64,000 nucleotides of DNA from Hyphococcus sp. (GTDB lineage Bacteria > Pseudomonadota > Alphaproteobacteria > Caulobacterales > Parvularculaceae), in assembly GCA_028284345.1 (NCBI GenBank), contig JANQRY010000008.1:1-64000 (forward strand). Direction: 5' to 3'. Shown piece after piece: positions 44,927 to 54,874 of the stretch. Below the pieces are notes generated by a model. It was not told the origin of the DNA, did no database searches, and saw only the letters and a program-made list of their open reading frames with translations. A program made the translations under genes and the position numbers. Numbering within the stretch: the stretch's first letter is position 1; the number at the start of each line of letters is the position of its first letter.

Positions 44927-47734
44927 TTATCCGTAAGCGCGGTAGTGATTTGCGATCGCCGCGCCGATCTTTGACAGGGTTGCGTCAATTTCCAGAAGCG
45001 GCTCGATGATCTCGGCGTGAATCTCCGGATAGGCGCCGCCATGGGCGTCGCTCTTGTCCACAGGTTCTTTCAGGTTGGCGAGCGCCGCGCCGGCGGGGCT
45101 GTCTTTCGGAAAGATCTTCTTGATAATCGCGGCGGCTTCTTTCAACCGCACTTCCAGCGCCAGTTCGATAATGTCGTTGCGGTCCACATCATGCCGCCGC
45201 GAAAACGCCGGCGCGCTCGCGGCCAACGCCGCCGCGCGTCCGATCAGCGCCTGGCGAATCGCGTGCAGGACGCCGAGATCGACGTCGATGCCGGCGCCGT
45301 TGACGCCGCGGTCGGTCTCTTTCATGTCGCGGCGCAGGGCGTCATAGGCGCGCAGATCCCGCGCGAGGAAATCGGCGAGCCCGGACAGGGAGCGCGAAAT
45401 ATTTTCCTGCTGTAAAACCTGCAACACGGATTCATAGTCGTCGGCACGCTCGGAACGGCGCGCCATGCCGGCGAGCGACGACCAGTAGGACGGCGAAAAA
45501 AGACCCGCATAAGCGCGCAGGATGGAAACGCTCGTCAGGTCCCGGGCCCGGGCCGTCAGCTTCAAAATGTCTTTCATCCGCTGCGAGCCCGCGGCGTGCT
45601 CGATAAAGCGCTCGATCTCGCGGCCGCTGGCGGCGCCGACGCCGCCGGCTACGTTCACCGGCAGGGCAAGCTGCTGCAAGATCGCATTGTGCGGGATCGC
45701 GCGGACGGACCGTATCTCCGGCGGCCCGGCGCCGCGGCTTGCGCGCTTCACCTCGCGCGAGCCGGTTTTGCAGAGCAGGTTTTGCGCAAAGGAAAAAATA
45801 ACGTCGCGATAGTCGTCGCGCCCGTAAAGCGCTTCCTGCCAGGCCTTCAGCGCGCGATAGACGTCCCAGGAAAAGTTGATGTCGTCGTAATAGCGGTCTG
45901 AAAAATCAGGCGGCGGCGGCTCGACGGAGAGCGACCAGAGGGATGCGACGGCGCCGCGCGCAAGGTCCGCCGTCTGAAAGTGGAGATAGCCCTCGCCGCC
46001 CTGAAAACTGAACTCGGCGGCAAGGTTGATCCCTTCCCGCCGGAACCGGCTGCGCACCCACGGGGTCGACAGATGCGCCATGCGCTCGCGATAGCCGCCC
46101 GGAAACGCGCCGCGGCCCATGGATTCCCCATGGGTATTAAAAATCAGCGCCTCGACATCGGGCAGGCGCGCCTTGCCCAACGCCCGCGCAAACAGCACCT
46201 GCAGCCGCTCGGCCGCGAGCGACGCTGTCGCCTGGCCCATAAACCGTCCGGAATCGGAATATCCGATCTGGATCGACATGCGGCCGCGTTTTTTGACATA
46301 GGCCTGGTATTCCGGCTCAGCGAGCAGGCGCTCGATGAAGCGGCCGCCGCCTTCGAGCGCCTGCGGCGTTTCGAACAGGGGCGAGATGTCGAGCTTTTCC
46401 TCAACGCCGTATAGACGCGCGAGATAGATTGCCCCCATCACCGTCGCCGGCGCTTCGCATTCGGCGATCAGGAAGCGGACCGGCGTATCGGAATCGATAT
46501 GTTTCAAAATCTGCGCGCACAGCATGAACTGGCGCCGCGCCGTCATCTGTTCGAGGAACACGGAGCCGAAATTCACCGCCTTGGCCGCCGTACCGCTTGC
46601 CTTGGTCGACGCGATATCGAGCGCCGAGCGTCCCTTAAAGTCCTTGTCCGGATCAAGTCCCAGATCGGACCGCAGCGCCGAGCGGACCTGTGCGGCGTTG
46701 ACGCGCAAATGAATGCGCGCAACGCCAAGTCCGAACGCCCGCATTTCCGACCGCAATAGCGACAGTTGCAGCGCCTTTGCATCATCGCGCTCGACGGCGA
46801 TCGCCGCGCTGACAATCCCGATCGCGGGCTCAAGGCTGGTCAGCCGCCCCTCGCGCTCGTCGGTCAGGGCGTTGGCGACGGCAACAACCACATCCGGGTT
46901 GGAAAGATCCTCCCGGAACATCAACGCATGGCGGCGCGTCGCAGCGGCGGCGGCGGCAAGCTCGCCGCGGAGGCGGGCAAGCGGCGAGCCCTCCGCTGCG
47001 CCGATGGCGTCGATCTGCGCAACATATCGATCAAGCTGCGCGGCTTTTTCAGCCAGGCGGATGGTGATCGTCTTGCCCCACTGAATGTCCGTGCGCCCGT
47101 CAAGATCGTAGCCGACCCAGGTGGCGACGCTGACGGGGGCGGGCGCGATCTCGCGCCATCGATCAGGGAAACGCTCCTGCGCCAGGGTCAGGATGCGCAG
47201 GTTGAGATCGGCAAGGCCGTCGCGGGCGAAGGCGATAGCCTTCAGCACCTCGTCATGTTCGTCGTCGAGCGAAATGGAAGCCGGCGCGCCGGCGGGCGTC
47301 TCCGCAACGCGGGCGCGCCAGATCTTTTTGTCGGCGCCCGGGTATTCCGCGACCAGCGCGCGCCGCACCGGCGTCAGCGCGAAGGTCGGATGGGCGGTGA
47401 AAACGACGCCGACCGGCGTCTGCTCGACGCGGGCGCGGAACGCGTCGAAATCGAGCGCCGCCAGCGCGGCGAAGGCCGCGTCGTCAGCGGCGTCGTCAAC
47501 GCGGTTGGCGTGGAAAGCCTCAGCACGCGCTTCGAAACTGTCGCGCTCGAAGTCATCAACCGCGCCAGCGAAGGCCGAAACGTCCGCCGCGCCGTTCTCA
47601 AGCGCCAGAAACAGGCGCGAGGCCAGAGACCGCACCGGGTTGACCAGCGGATCGGCGGACGCGTCGACGCCGGCGTCCTGAAACGCGGCCCGGAGGCTGT
47701 CGGCGGTCGGTTGCGCGCTGAGCGGTTTGTTCAT
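44927..47734 (-). CDS. Phosphoenolpyruvate carboxylase-family protein, divergent active site
   Basis: The 935 residues align in outline with PEP carboxylase: VVFTAHPTF (catalytic His115), GLGVARIHLRVNAAQ, GYSDSGRFMG, HGESMGRGAF, TGSREVKR and SVRAIPHN. The enzyme fixes bicarbonate onto PEP to give oxaloacetate. Several residues differ from the canonical set: HPT is followed by F not E, SGK-D becomes SGR-F, and FHGRGG-(S/T)-xGRGG becomes THGESMGRGA with the first arginine lost. It may be a distinct subfamily, still active or altered. It is convergent with tdk. Confidence 0.8.
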   Translation of the reverse strand: MNKPLSAQPTADSLRAAFQDAGVDASADPLVNPVRSLASRLFLALENGAADVSAFAGAVDDFERDSFEARAEAFHANRVDDAADDAAFAALAALDFDAFRARVEQTPVGVVFTAHPTFALTPVRRALVAEYPGADKKIWRARVAETPAGAPASISLDDEHDEVLKAIAFARDGLADLNLRILTLAQERFPDRWREIAPAPVSVATWVGYDLDGRTDIQWGKTITIRLAEKAAQLDRYVAQIDAIGAAEGSPLARLRGELAAAAAATRRHALMFREDLSNPDVVVAVANALTDEREGRLTSLEPAIGIVSAAIAVERDDAKALQLSLLRSEMRAFGLGVARIHLRVNAAQVRSALRSDLGLDPDKDFKGRSALDIASTKASGTAAKAVNFGSVFLEQMTARRQFMLCAQILKHIDSDTPVRFLIAECEAPATVMGAIYLARLYGVEEKLDISPLFETPQALEGGGRFIERLLAEPEYQAYVKKRGRMSIQIGYSDSGRFMGQATASLAAERLQVLFARALGKARLPDVEALIFNTHGESMGRGAFPGGYRERMAHLSTPWVRSRFRREGINLAAEFSFQGGEGYLHFQTADLARGAVASLWSLSVEPPPPDFSDRYYDDINFSWDVYRALKAWQEALYGRDDYRDVIFSFAQNLLCKTGSREVKRASRGAGPPEIRSVRAIPHNAILQQLALPVNVAGGVGAASGREIERFIEHAAGSQRMKDILKLTARARDLTSVSILRAYAGLFSPSYWSSLAGMARRSERADDYESVLQVLQQENISRSLSGLADFLARDLRAYDALRRDMKETDRGVNGAGIDVDLGVLHAIRQALIGRAAALAASAPAFSRRHDVDRNDIIELALEVRLKEAAAIIKKIFPKDSPAGAALANLKEPVDKSDAHGGAYPEIHAEIIEPLLEIDATLSKIGAAIANHYRAYG

Positions 47735-47969
47735 GGGGCGGTCGCCTTATGCTGCGCTGCACATAAACAATGTCGGCGCAAAAGGCCAACCGGCCCCGAA
47801 CCCCGGCCCCGTGGCCCCACATCACGGCGCGCCCGCAGGAAACGTCATTGCGGGCCATCATAGGCCGGCGCGGAAAGGGGGTTGATACCTATCGACCAAA
47901 TGCGGGTTTTATGCAGATTTTCCCGCAATAGGGGTGAAATCCCCAATGCGGCTCCCGTTAAACGGGCGC
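47735..47969. other. Intergenic region between PEPC gene and DUF3297 gene
   Basis: A 235-base stretch without a gene. On the minus strand, after the DUF3297 stop, hairpins such as TGCGGG/CCCGCA (47901-47906 with 47922-47927) and GGGG/CCCC around 47931-47944 may end its transcript. The PEPC promoter should lie at the left end. Confidence 0.45.
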
Positions 47970-48218
47970 TCAGGCGCCGTCCTTTTCCTTCACCCAGACC
48001 TCTACCGGTCCTTTGAGGAGGATCGTCAGGGGATCGCCATGGCGGTCGACGGCCTTGCCCGCGGCAACCCGTATCCACCCTTCCGAAACGCAATATTCCT
48101 CGACGTTGGTTTTTTCCACGCCGCGGAAGCGCACGCCGATTTCATGTTCAAGAAGATCCTCATCGTAAAACGGGCTTTTCGGATTGACGCTGAGACGGTC
48201 GGGAAGCTGGTCGGTCAT
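47970..48218 (-). CDS. DUF3297 family protein
   Basis: From ATG at 48218 the 82-residue product begins TDQLPDRLSVNPKSPFYDED and contains VRFRGVEKTNVEEYCVSEGW and RVAAGKAVDRHGDPLTI, the conserved DUF3297 core found in many alphaproteobacteria. Its function is unknown. AAGGAC precedes the ATG. It follows the carotenoid oxygenase by 17 bases on the same strand and should be co-transcribed. Confidence 0.9.
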   Translation of the reverse strand: MTDQLPDRLSVNPKSPFYDEDLLEHEIGVRFRGVEKTNVEEYCVSEGWIRVAAGKAVDRHGDPLTILLKGPVEVWVKEKDGA

Positions 48219-48235
48219 TGTTTCAAAGTCCTTGT

Positions 48236-49621
48236 TCAAACCCCTTGCGCCCAGACGCCGTGAAAGCCCGCCGGCACGCGCTGGGGCAGTTTGATGCGCG
48301 CCAGCGGCACCGACAGGGTCCGCGCGTCGATAATATGGGCTTCCGACGCGCCGTCGAGATCCGTCGCAAAGGTAATGAGATAGCCGTCGTCTTCGTCTTT
48401 GGCGCCGAGCCTCGGCGCAAAGGCTGGTTCCGATCCGAACACGCCTTGAGGAAAGTCGTGGCGCGTCGCGGCGCCGGTTTCGAGATCATATTTCACGAGG
48501 CCGGAAAAACGCTGTTCGATACAATCGTCAAATATGACGTGGTAGGAATATTTCGTTTTCCGCCCCGTCAGGGCGGCGTTGACCACCGGGAATTCCGACA
48601 GCGCATCGTCGATCTGTTCCTCGCGGCCCGCGCCGGTCTTCATGTTCATGCGCCACAGAAAGGGCTGCGCGCGCAAGGCAAGGACATCGGCCATGGCCGC
48701 ATAGGGACCGTATTTCGGGTCGGGCCGCAGCCCGTTCGGAACCATCTTGCAAGCCGCCATGACGACTTCGTCGCCCTCCTCCCAGGCGTTGATGACGTGA
48801 TAGACATAGCAGGCAGGGAATTCGAACCATGTGGGGGCGCCCCCCGCTCTTGGAACGACGCCGAACCGCGTCGGCTGGTCCGCCACATGGATTTGCCACA
48901 TGCGGTTGCGGATCGCCTGTTCGGTGAAGACAACGGGGAGATCGTGCAGGATGACGTAATTCTCCGTCATCCCCATGTCATGGGGCAGTCGCGGACCCGG
49001 CAGGTCGATCTCCTGAAACCGCGTCAGTTCGCCGGCCGCCGACACCGTTCCCGTCCACATTTTCGGCTCGTAGAGCGCATAGTCGAAAAAGACGAACTCG
49101 CCGGTTTCGGGGTCGACCTTGGAATGGGCGGAAACATTGTTGGGAAGCTTGCCATCAAACGTCTCGGTGCGGATGGTCTCCAGCGTCGACGCGTCCACGG
49201 CGACCGGCTGACCGGAAATATACCAGAGCGCCAGCAATCTGCCGTTGTAATAGACGAGATCGGTGTTCGCCGTGTCGCGGTAATGAACCGTGCGCCCCGG
49301 CGCGTCCTGCGACAGCTCAAAAATACCGCCCAATGTCGACGCGCCGTTCGCCTTAAAATCCTGCGTCGCCACATAGCGATTAGCGTAGCGCGCCTTGCCG
49401 TTCTCGAACCAGATCCCATGGATCATGCCGTCGCCGTCAAACCAGTGATGCATGCCCGTTGGCGGCGTTCTGGGATTGGGTCCGTTGCGGAAATAGCCGC
49501 CATGGAGATCACGGGGAATCTCGCCGATCACGTCGAGACGGTCGGCGGCGACTTCCTTTTCCACCGGCGCATAAAGGCCGTGAAGGTACGGGTTTTGATC
49601 ATTGACGGCGGCGGCGCTCAT
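48236..49621 (-). CDS. Carotenoid oxygenase (RPE65/lignostilbene dioxygenase family)
   Basis: The 461-residue protein has the seven-blade propeller layout and four iron-binding histidines in VSAHSKVD, LPHDMGMTENY, YVYHVINAWEEGDE and AGFHGVWA near the end. These non-haem iron enzymes cleave C=C bonds of carotenoids, apocarotenals or stilbenes with O2. The GYFRNGPNPRTP start fits the family. The substrate is unknown; no carotenoid genes are adjacent. It forms an operon with the DUF3297 gene and is divergent from the DUF418 gene. Confidence 0.93.
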   Translation of the reverse strand: MSAAAVNDQNPYLHGLYAPVEKEVAADRLDVIGEIPRDLHGGYFRNGPNPRTPPTGMHHWFDGDGMIHGIWFENGKARYANRYVATQDFKANGASTLGGIFELSQDAPGRTVHYRDTANTDLVYYNGRLLALWYISGQPVAVDASTLETIRTETFDGKLPNNVSAHSKVDPETGEFVFFDYALYEPKMWTGTVSAAGELTRFQEIDLPGPRLPHDMGMTENYVILHDLPVVFTEQAIRNRMWQIHVADQPTRFGVVPRAGGAPTWFEFPACYVYHVINAWEEGDEVVMAACKMVPNGLRPDPKYGPYAAMADVLALRAQPFLWRMNMKTGAGREEQIDDALSEFPVVNAALTGRKTKYSYHVIFDDCIEQRFSGLVKYDLETGAATRHDFPQGVFGSEPAFAPRLGAKDEDDGYLITFATDLDGASEAHIIDARTLSVPLARIKLPQRVPAGFHGVWAQGV

Positions 49622-49697
49622 GGCGACAATCTATCATATTCCGTCCCTTGACGACGAGCGCCGTCGACAGTCAAAACGCGCGAAAGGGGGAGGCTGG

Positions 49698-50903
49698 ATG
49701 GGCGTAGCGGGCGCGCCGGTTCGCGAAAAAGATCGGCTCGATTTTCTCGACATTCTTCGCGGTTTCGCCGTGATGGCGATATTTGTGGTGAACATTCGCG
49801 CCATGCTCGCACCGTTCCCCTTTTACAACAACGCAACGCTCTGGGCCGGCGACCATGACGTGATCGTCGCCGGATTGCAGGCGTTTCTCATAGAAGACAA
49901 ATGGCGGACGGTGTTCACCGCGCTCTTCGGCGCCGGCCTCGCCCTGATTGCCGAACGCGCATGGGTCCGCGACGCCGGTTCGCTGGGACTGATCTCACGC
50001 CGTTTGTTCTTTCTCCTGATTTTCGGCCTCATCCACCTTCTGCTGATCTGGAGCGGCGACATCCTTACCGCCTATGCGCTTACCGGCTTTCTCGCGATGT
50101 GGTTTCGCAACGCCGGCAGGCGCGTTCTGTTCTGGGTTGCGACGGTCGCGCTGTTGCTCGCATTGCCGTGGAACGCTTTGCTCTACATAAGCCCCGTCTT
50201 TATTCCCGAAGTACGAGCCGAAATAGAACCATTTCTGTGGGGAACCGACCCCGTTTATCTGAAGGAACAGGCCGCGATCGCCTTCGGACCCGTGGGCGAT
50301 CAAATCGCCGCCCGCGTTGCCAACGGACAGGAATATATCCTGCTTTACTTCTTTGCAGGCGGACATTTCCTTGGAACCTTTGCGACCATGCTGTTCGGCA
50401 TGTGGCTTTATCGCATCGGCTTTTTCGGCGGCGCCTTGCGCGCAGCCGTCTATGGGCGCGTCGCGATCATCGGGTTAAGCATCGCCTTTATCCTCGACAG
50501 CGCGCGCTGGACATGGCTGATTTCATCGGGCTGGACATTCGAGGCGTATTCGTTCGGGCAGATATTGAACCAGCTCGACGGCTATGCCGGCGCTCTCGGA
50601 TACGCCGGCCTAGTCGGACTTATCGTCCGCGCCGGCGCAAAGCTGCGTCCCGTCGCCGCTGTCGGCCGGATGGCGTTCACCAACTACATCGCCTGTTCCC
50701 TGATCGGCACGACCCTCGCCTATGGTCACGGTGGCGCGCTGTTCGGGGCGCTGACCAATCTGGAATTGATGGGCGTCGTCGCCGCTGTCTGGCTCGCCAT
50801 GCTGATCTGGTCGCCGCTCTGGCTCGCCGTCTTCCGGTTCGGCCCGCTTGAATGGCTGTGGCGGTCGCTGACCTACGGAAAAGTCCAACCCTTCCGCCGC
50901 TGA
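49698..50903 (+). CDS. DUF418 membrane protein
   Basis: The 401-residue product has 9 to 10 membrane helices and the DUF418 opening RLDFLDILRGFAVMAIFVVNI. The C-terminal region (RPVAAVGRMAFTNYIACSLIGT) is also typical. DUF418 proteins are related to acyltransferase-like and YeiB-type membrane proteins; a role in transport or lipid or sugar acylation is only suspected. The start at 49698 has AAGGGGGAGG upstream; the frame is open earlier but without such a site. Confidence 0.88.
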   Translation: MGVAGAPVREKDRLDFLDILRGFAVMAIFVVNIRAMLAPFPFYNNATLWAGDHDVIVAGLQAFLIEDKWRTVFTALFGAGLALIAERAWVRDAGSLGLISRRLFFLLIFGLIHLLLIWSGDILTAYALTGFLAMWFRNAGRRVLFWVATVALLLALPWNALLYISPVFIPEVRAEIEPFLWGTDPVYLKEQAAIAFGPVGDQIAARVANGQEYILLYFFAGGHFLGTFATMLFGMWLYRIGFFGGALRAAVYGRVAIIGLSIAFILDSARWTWLISSGWTFEAYSFGQILNQLDGYAGALGYAGLVGLIVRAGAKLRPVAAVGRMAFTNYIACSLIGTTLAYGHGGALFGALTNLELMGVVAAVWLAMLIWSPLWLAVFRFGPLEWLWRSLTYGKVQPFRR

Positions 50904-50919
50904 CGCGCCATCTCCGCGA

Positions 50920-51846
50920 TTACAACGGCCGCGGAACCCGCGGCGCGCCGAGCGGACCGTCAAGCGCGGCGCGATCCCAACCGGCGAGATCGGCCGCGGC
51001 GTCGTAGGTCGACTGCAAGAAGGCCAACAATGTTTCTTCCGGATTGTCGCTTGTTCGAACGACTTCATACGGCAAGACAAATTCGCCGAGGTCGTCGAGA
51101 TAATAGGCGCCGGTCGGTTTCACCGGCGCGTCCTTGAACCCGTCCGACGCCGGATAGGCGTAGGCATAGAACGCCGCCTCGTCGACGCCGCCGCCGCCCG
51201 GCCAGAAACCGGCGGAGCTGACTTCATGGGAATAGGCCTCCCGGGTGATTTCATCGGGCAGCGCCGGAAACCCGCCCGGATGCATTGGCGCCGGGCGGCC
51301 GGAAAACCGCGTCACGGCGAGATCGAAACTGCCCCAGAAAAAATGAACGGGACTGGCCTTACCGAGAAACCCGGTGCGGAAATGCTTGAATACGCCGTCA
51401 ACGAAAAGAAGCGCGCGCCAGAAGTCGGTCACGGCGTCCCGGTCATAACCGCCCATATCCGTTTGCTTCGCAAAGGGGACGGGATCAGGCACTTCGTTCG
51501 GCGCATGATGAATGTTGTTTGGCGCCCCGACGGATGTCAGCGCGTCGCGGAACTTTTCATAAAAGAACGAAACGGACATGGGCTCGAGGGCGAAGGACGC
51601 GGCCTTCCCGTTTGTCGCCTCGATGCGCAGCCAGTGGTCGCGCAAGTCGAACGTGATCTCATAAGCGCAATCGGCGCCGGGGATCAGCGCCGTCGTCAGG
51701 CCGCGCGCATTGACGTAGAATGTCGCCTGCCATGAATGATTGATCCAGGGCGTCTGCAAGAGCCGGAACTTGCCGACGATCTGCGTCCACATATGCAGGC
51801 TCGCGCCGCTCTCCTTGAATCGCGCATAAGGAATAGCGGGCAACAT
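50920..51846 (-). CDS. DUF5996 family protein
   Basis: The 308-residue soluble protein has the conserved family features ASLHMWTQIVGKFRL, a His-rich ATFYVNARGLTT region, HFFWGSFDLAVTRFSGRPAP and SHEVSSAGFWPGGG. The function is unknown. GGAGGAG lies before ATG 51846; the earlier in-frame ATG at 51852 abuts it too closely. It follows the P450 gene by 54 bases on the same strand, which may mean a shared pathway, but no substrate is known. Confidence 0.85.
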   Translation of the reverse strand: MLPAIPYARFKESGASLHMWTQIVGKFRLLQTPWINHSWQATFYVNARGLTTALIPGADCAYEITFDLRDHWLRIEATNGKAASFALEPMSVSFFYEKFRDALTSVGAPNNIHHAPNEVPDPVPFAKQTDMGGYDRDAVTDFWRALLFVDGVFKHFRTGFLGKASPVHFFWGSFDLAVTRFSGRPAPMHPGGFPALPDEITREAYSHEVSSAGFWPGGGGVDEAAFYAYAYPASDGFKDAPVKPTGAYYLDDLGEFVLPYEVVRTSDNPEETLLAFLQSTYDAAADLAGWDRAALDGPLGAPRVPRPL

Positions 51847-51900
51847 GATCATCTCCTCCAGATAAAAAGGTTCGCGCGGGACGCGCTTATCTTTCGACAG

Positions 51901-53289
51901 TCAGCCTCGCCTGGCAATGCGCATCGGCACATCGGTCGAGGGCTGCACGGTGATGCGCATGATCGGCTGCGGTTCTTCGCGCCCCACATGCTCGAAGCGG
52001 AGGCGCGTGAGAAACACGGCCAGCACGATCGCCATTTCCTGCATGGAGAAGCTGGCGCCGATGCAGATGCGGGGGCCGGCGCCGAAAGGCATATAGGCGT
52101 GGCGCGGAATGGCGTCCGCCGCCGCGCCCATGAAGCGGTCGGGATCGAAAACCCATGGCCGCGCCCACAATTTATCGTGCCGGTGCAGCACCCACGGGGA
52201 AGTTATGATCTCCGTTCCCGGCGCAATGTCCACATCGCCGAGTCGGTCGGGACCGAGGGCGAGGCGGGAGAAAATCGCCGCGGCGGGGTAAAGCCGCATG
52301 CTTTCTTTGATCACCGCCGTCACAAAAGGCAGACGTGCAGCCCAATCGGCCGGGTCTTCGTCGTCAAGCCCCGCGCCGTCGACTTCCGCAACGGCGCGGT
52401 CCAACGCCTCCGGCGATTTCGACAGCAGGTAGAAGGTCCAGGTCAGCGTACGCGCGGTCGTCTCGTGCCCGGCGGCGAGAAAGGTAATGAGGTTGTCGAC
52501 AATCTCCTTGTCGGAGAGCGGCGCGCCCTCATCGGCGCCGGCGTTCATGAGGAGGCTGAGGAAATCATCCGTACCCGTTTCTTTTGGGCGAGCGCGTCGC
52601 GCCGCCAGCAGCGCGTTCACCTGACTGCGCAGTTGAACGACGATGCCGGTTGCTTCTCCCCGTCCGAGGCGCGGCAGCCACGCCGGCGCCGCCATCAGGT
52701 CGAGCGGATGCGGCATGCCGGCGACATGCAGGAGCCGGTCGAGATTGCGGGAAAAGCGTTCCGTATCGATGGCCTCGTCGCCGGAGAAAAGACACGCCGT
52801 CAAAACATTCAGCGCCAGGTTGAGCATTTCCCGCGACATCAAAACCGTTTCGCCGTCGCGCTTTGCTAACGCCTCGGCTTCGCGGACCGCCACGTCGCGC
52901 ATCACCGGCGCAAAGCCGCGCACATTGCGGTGATTGAACACCGGCGTCAGGGCCTTGCGCGTGCGCTTCCAGAGATCGCCCTCGGCGATCAGCAGCCCGT
53001 CGCCGATCAGCGGTTCGAACAGCGCGCGGCGCAGGCGCGTCAGGCCGTAATTGTCGGCGTTGGTCACAAGAAACCGCCGCACCGCTTCCGGATCGTGCGT
53101 GATCACATAAGGCTGGCCGAAGACGCGAGGCGTCCAAACGAATTCGCGATAGTGCCCCTCGGTCCAGATCTCCAGCGGATTGCGCCGCATGATCTGAAAA
53201 TAGCGCAAGTATCCCTGCAGGGACGGCCGGGCGCCCGGCGGCACATAGCGGGGCGTCGGCGCCGGCGGCGTAAAGGCGGTGTCGAGCAT
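51901..53289 (-). CDS. Cytochrome P450
   Basis: The 462-residue haem protein has the I-helix AAGHETTARTL, the K-helix ExxR in IKESMRLYPAA, and the haem loop FGAGPRICIGASFSMQE with its axial Cys. It uses O2 and electrons from a redox partner to hydroxylate a substrate. The absence of a membrane anchor suggests a soluble bacterial class, and no ferredoxin gene is nearby. The ATG at 53289 is used, as the longer frame extends toward radA. It is divergent from radA. Confidence 0.93.
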   Translation of the reverse strand: MLDTAFTPPAPTPRYVPPGARPSLQGYLRYFQIMRRNPLEIWTEGHYREFVWTPRVFGQPYVITHDPEAVRRFLVTNADNYGLTRLRRALFEPLIGDGLLIAEGDLWKRTRKALTPVFNHRNVRGFAPVMRDVAVREAEALAKRDGETVLMSREMLNLALNVLTACLFSGDEAIDTERFSRNLDRLLHVAGMPHPLDLMAAPAWLPRLGRGEATGIVVQLRSQVNALLAARRARPKETGTDDFLSLLMNAGADEGAPLSDKEIVDNLITFLAAGHETTARTLTWTFYLLSKSPEALDRAVAEVDGAGLDDEDPADWAARLPFVTAVIKESMRLYPAAAIFSRLALGPDRLGDVDIAPGTEIITSPWVLHRHDKLWARPWVFDPDRFMGAAADAIPRHAYMPFGAGPRICIGASFSMQEMAIVLAVFLTRLRFEHVGREEPQPIMRITVQPSTDVPMRIARRG

Positions 53290-53407
53290 GAAGAAGAAAG
53301 CCCCGGCGTGGCTGCGCCATTGATCTATGCATGAGCGACCGTGCGGACAAGGCAAACGGGCGGCGCGGACCTTGCGCGGGACCGCGAAAAGCGGTCAACA
53401 AAGCCCC

Positions 53408-54769
53408 ATGCCCCGCAACACCGACACCTATGTCTGCCAGGCCTGCGGCAATGTCACGGCGAAATGGGCCGGGCGCTGCGAGGCCTGCGGGGCATGGAAC
53501 ACCATCGAGCAGGAAATCGCCGAAGCCGCTCCGCCCGGCGCCCTGTCAGCGGCGTCAAAAGCCAAAGCCAGCAAGATCAACTTTGCATCCCTTGAGGACG
53601 CCGGCGCGCCGGAACAACGTCTCGCCAGCGGCAATGCGGAATTCGACCGCGCCTGCGGCGGCGGGCTTGTCCCGGGCTCCGCCTTGCTCATCGGCGGCGA
53701 TCCCGGCGTCGGCAAATCCACATTGCTGTTGCAAATCGCGGCGGGGCTCGCCAGGGGCGGTCAGTCGGTCGCCTATATTTCCGGCGAGGAGGCGTCTGCG
53801 CAGATCGCCGGGCGCGCCCACCGCCTTGGCGTCAACGCCGCGCCGGTCCGTCTCGCCAGCGCTACCTCGCTACGCGATATTCTCGCCACGCTAAAGGCGG
53901 ACAAACCCGACGCAGTAATCATCGATTCCATTCAGACGCTCTGGTCCGACGCCCTTCCCGCCGCGCCCGGCACCGTGACGCAGGTGCGCGCCTGCGCCCA
54001 CGAACTCGTGCGCTTCGCGAAACAGACCAACACCATCGTCATGCTCGTCGGCCATGTGACCAAGGACGGCCAGATCGCCGGCCCTCGCGTCGTCGAACAC
54101 ATGGTCGACGCGGTCCTTTATTTCGAGGCGGAGACGGGGCGCGACTTCAGGATCCTGCGCGCGGTCAAAAACCGCTTCGGCGCGGCCCATGAAATCGGCG
54201 TCTTCGAAATGACGTCGGCGGGCCTTGCGGAAGTCTCAAACCCCTCCTCGCTTTTCTTGAGCGAAAACGAAACGCCGGTCTCGGGCGCAGCGGTCTTCGC
54301 CGGAATCGAGGGCACGCGGCCCGTCCTTGTCGAGATTCAGGCGCTCGTCTCGCCCTCGACCCTGGCCGCCCCGCGCCGGGCGGTCGTCGGCTGGGACGGG
54401 GCGCGGCTTTCCATGCTGCTCGCCGTCCTCGACGCCCGGGCGGGGTTCGATTTTGGCCGCCATGACGTCTTTTTGAACGTCGCCGGGGGCCTGCGCATTT
54501 CCGAGCCCGCCGCGGACCTCGCCGCCGCCGCCGCGCTCTGTTCGTCCCTCTTCGATGCGCCGATCGCGCCCGGCAAAGTCGTCTTCGGCGAGGTCGCCCT
54601 GTCCGGCGCGGTCCGGCCGGTTAACCAGGCGGCCGCGCGCCTTAAAGAAGCCCGAAAGCTCGGCTTTAACGGGGCCCTCGCCCCCCGCGGCGCTGGCCCC
54701 GGCGGCCTTGCCGTGGAGGAGGCGGAAACCCTCGCCGATCTCGCCGCCTTCGTGCGCGGCGATTCGTGA
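53408..54769 (+). CDS. radA: DNA repair protein RadA
   Basis: The 453-residue protein has a four-cysteine zinc finger (CQACGNVTAKWAGRCEACG), the RecA-like Walker A GGDPGVGKSTLL, the RadA motif KNRFGAAHEIGVFEM and the inactive Lon-type C-terminal domain (FGEVALSGAVRPV). RadA promotes branch migration during recombination and repair. The start is the ATG at 53408 that begins with the zinc finger. Downstream come cvpA and purF. Confidence 0.96.
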   Translation: MPRNTDTYVCQACGNVTAKWAGRCEACGAWNTIEQEIAEAAPPGALSAASKAKASKINFASLEDAGAPEQRLASGNAEFDRACGGGLVPGSALLIGGDPGVGKSTLLLQIAAGLARGGQSVAYISGEEASAQIAGRAHRLGVNAAPVRLASATSLRDILATLKADKPDAVIIDSIQTLWSDALPAAPGTVTQVRACAHELVRFAKQTNTIVMLVGHVTKDGQIAGPRVVEHMVDAVLYFEAETGRDFRILRAVKNRFGAAHEIGVFEMTSAGLAEVSNPSSLFLSENETPVSGAAVFAGIEGTRPVLVEIQALVSPSTLAAPRRAVVGWDGARLSMLLAVLDARAGFDFGRHDVFLNVAGGLRISEPAADLAAAAALCSSLFDAPIAPGKVVFGEVALSGAVRPVNQAAARLKEARKLGFNGALAPRGAGPGGLAVEEAETLADLAAFVRGDS

Positions 54770-54874
54770 GGGCGTCAGTTGAGATTGCGGGCTTTCGCGG
54801 CTAATGAGGGGCGCAAGCGATGAGCGAATCGCCAGAAGGGGCGGTTGGCGATCAAAAGCGGGCTATGCGTAGCG

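Noticed and set aside
46766-47863. 365-codon frame opposite the PEP carboxylase gene
   Set aside because: Same reason: a shadow frame, Arg/Gly-rich, without any motif or ribosome site.
48218-49651. 477-codon frame opposite the carotenoid oxygenase gene
   Set aside because: Basic, low-complexity shadow of a well-supported gene.
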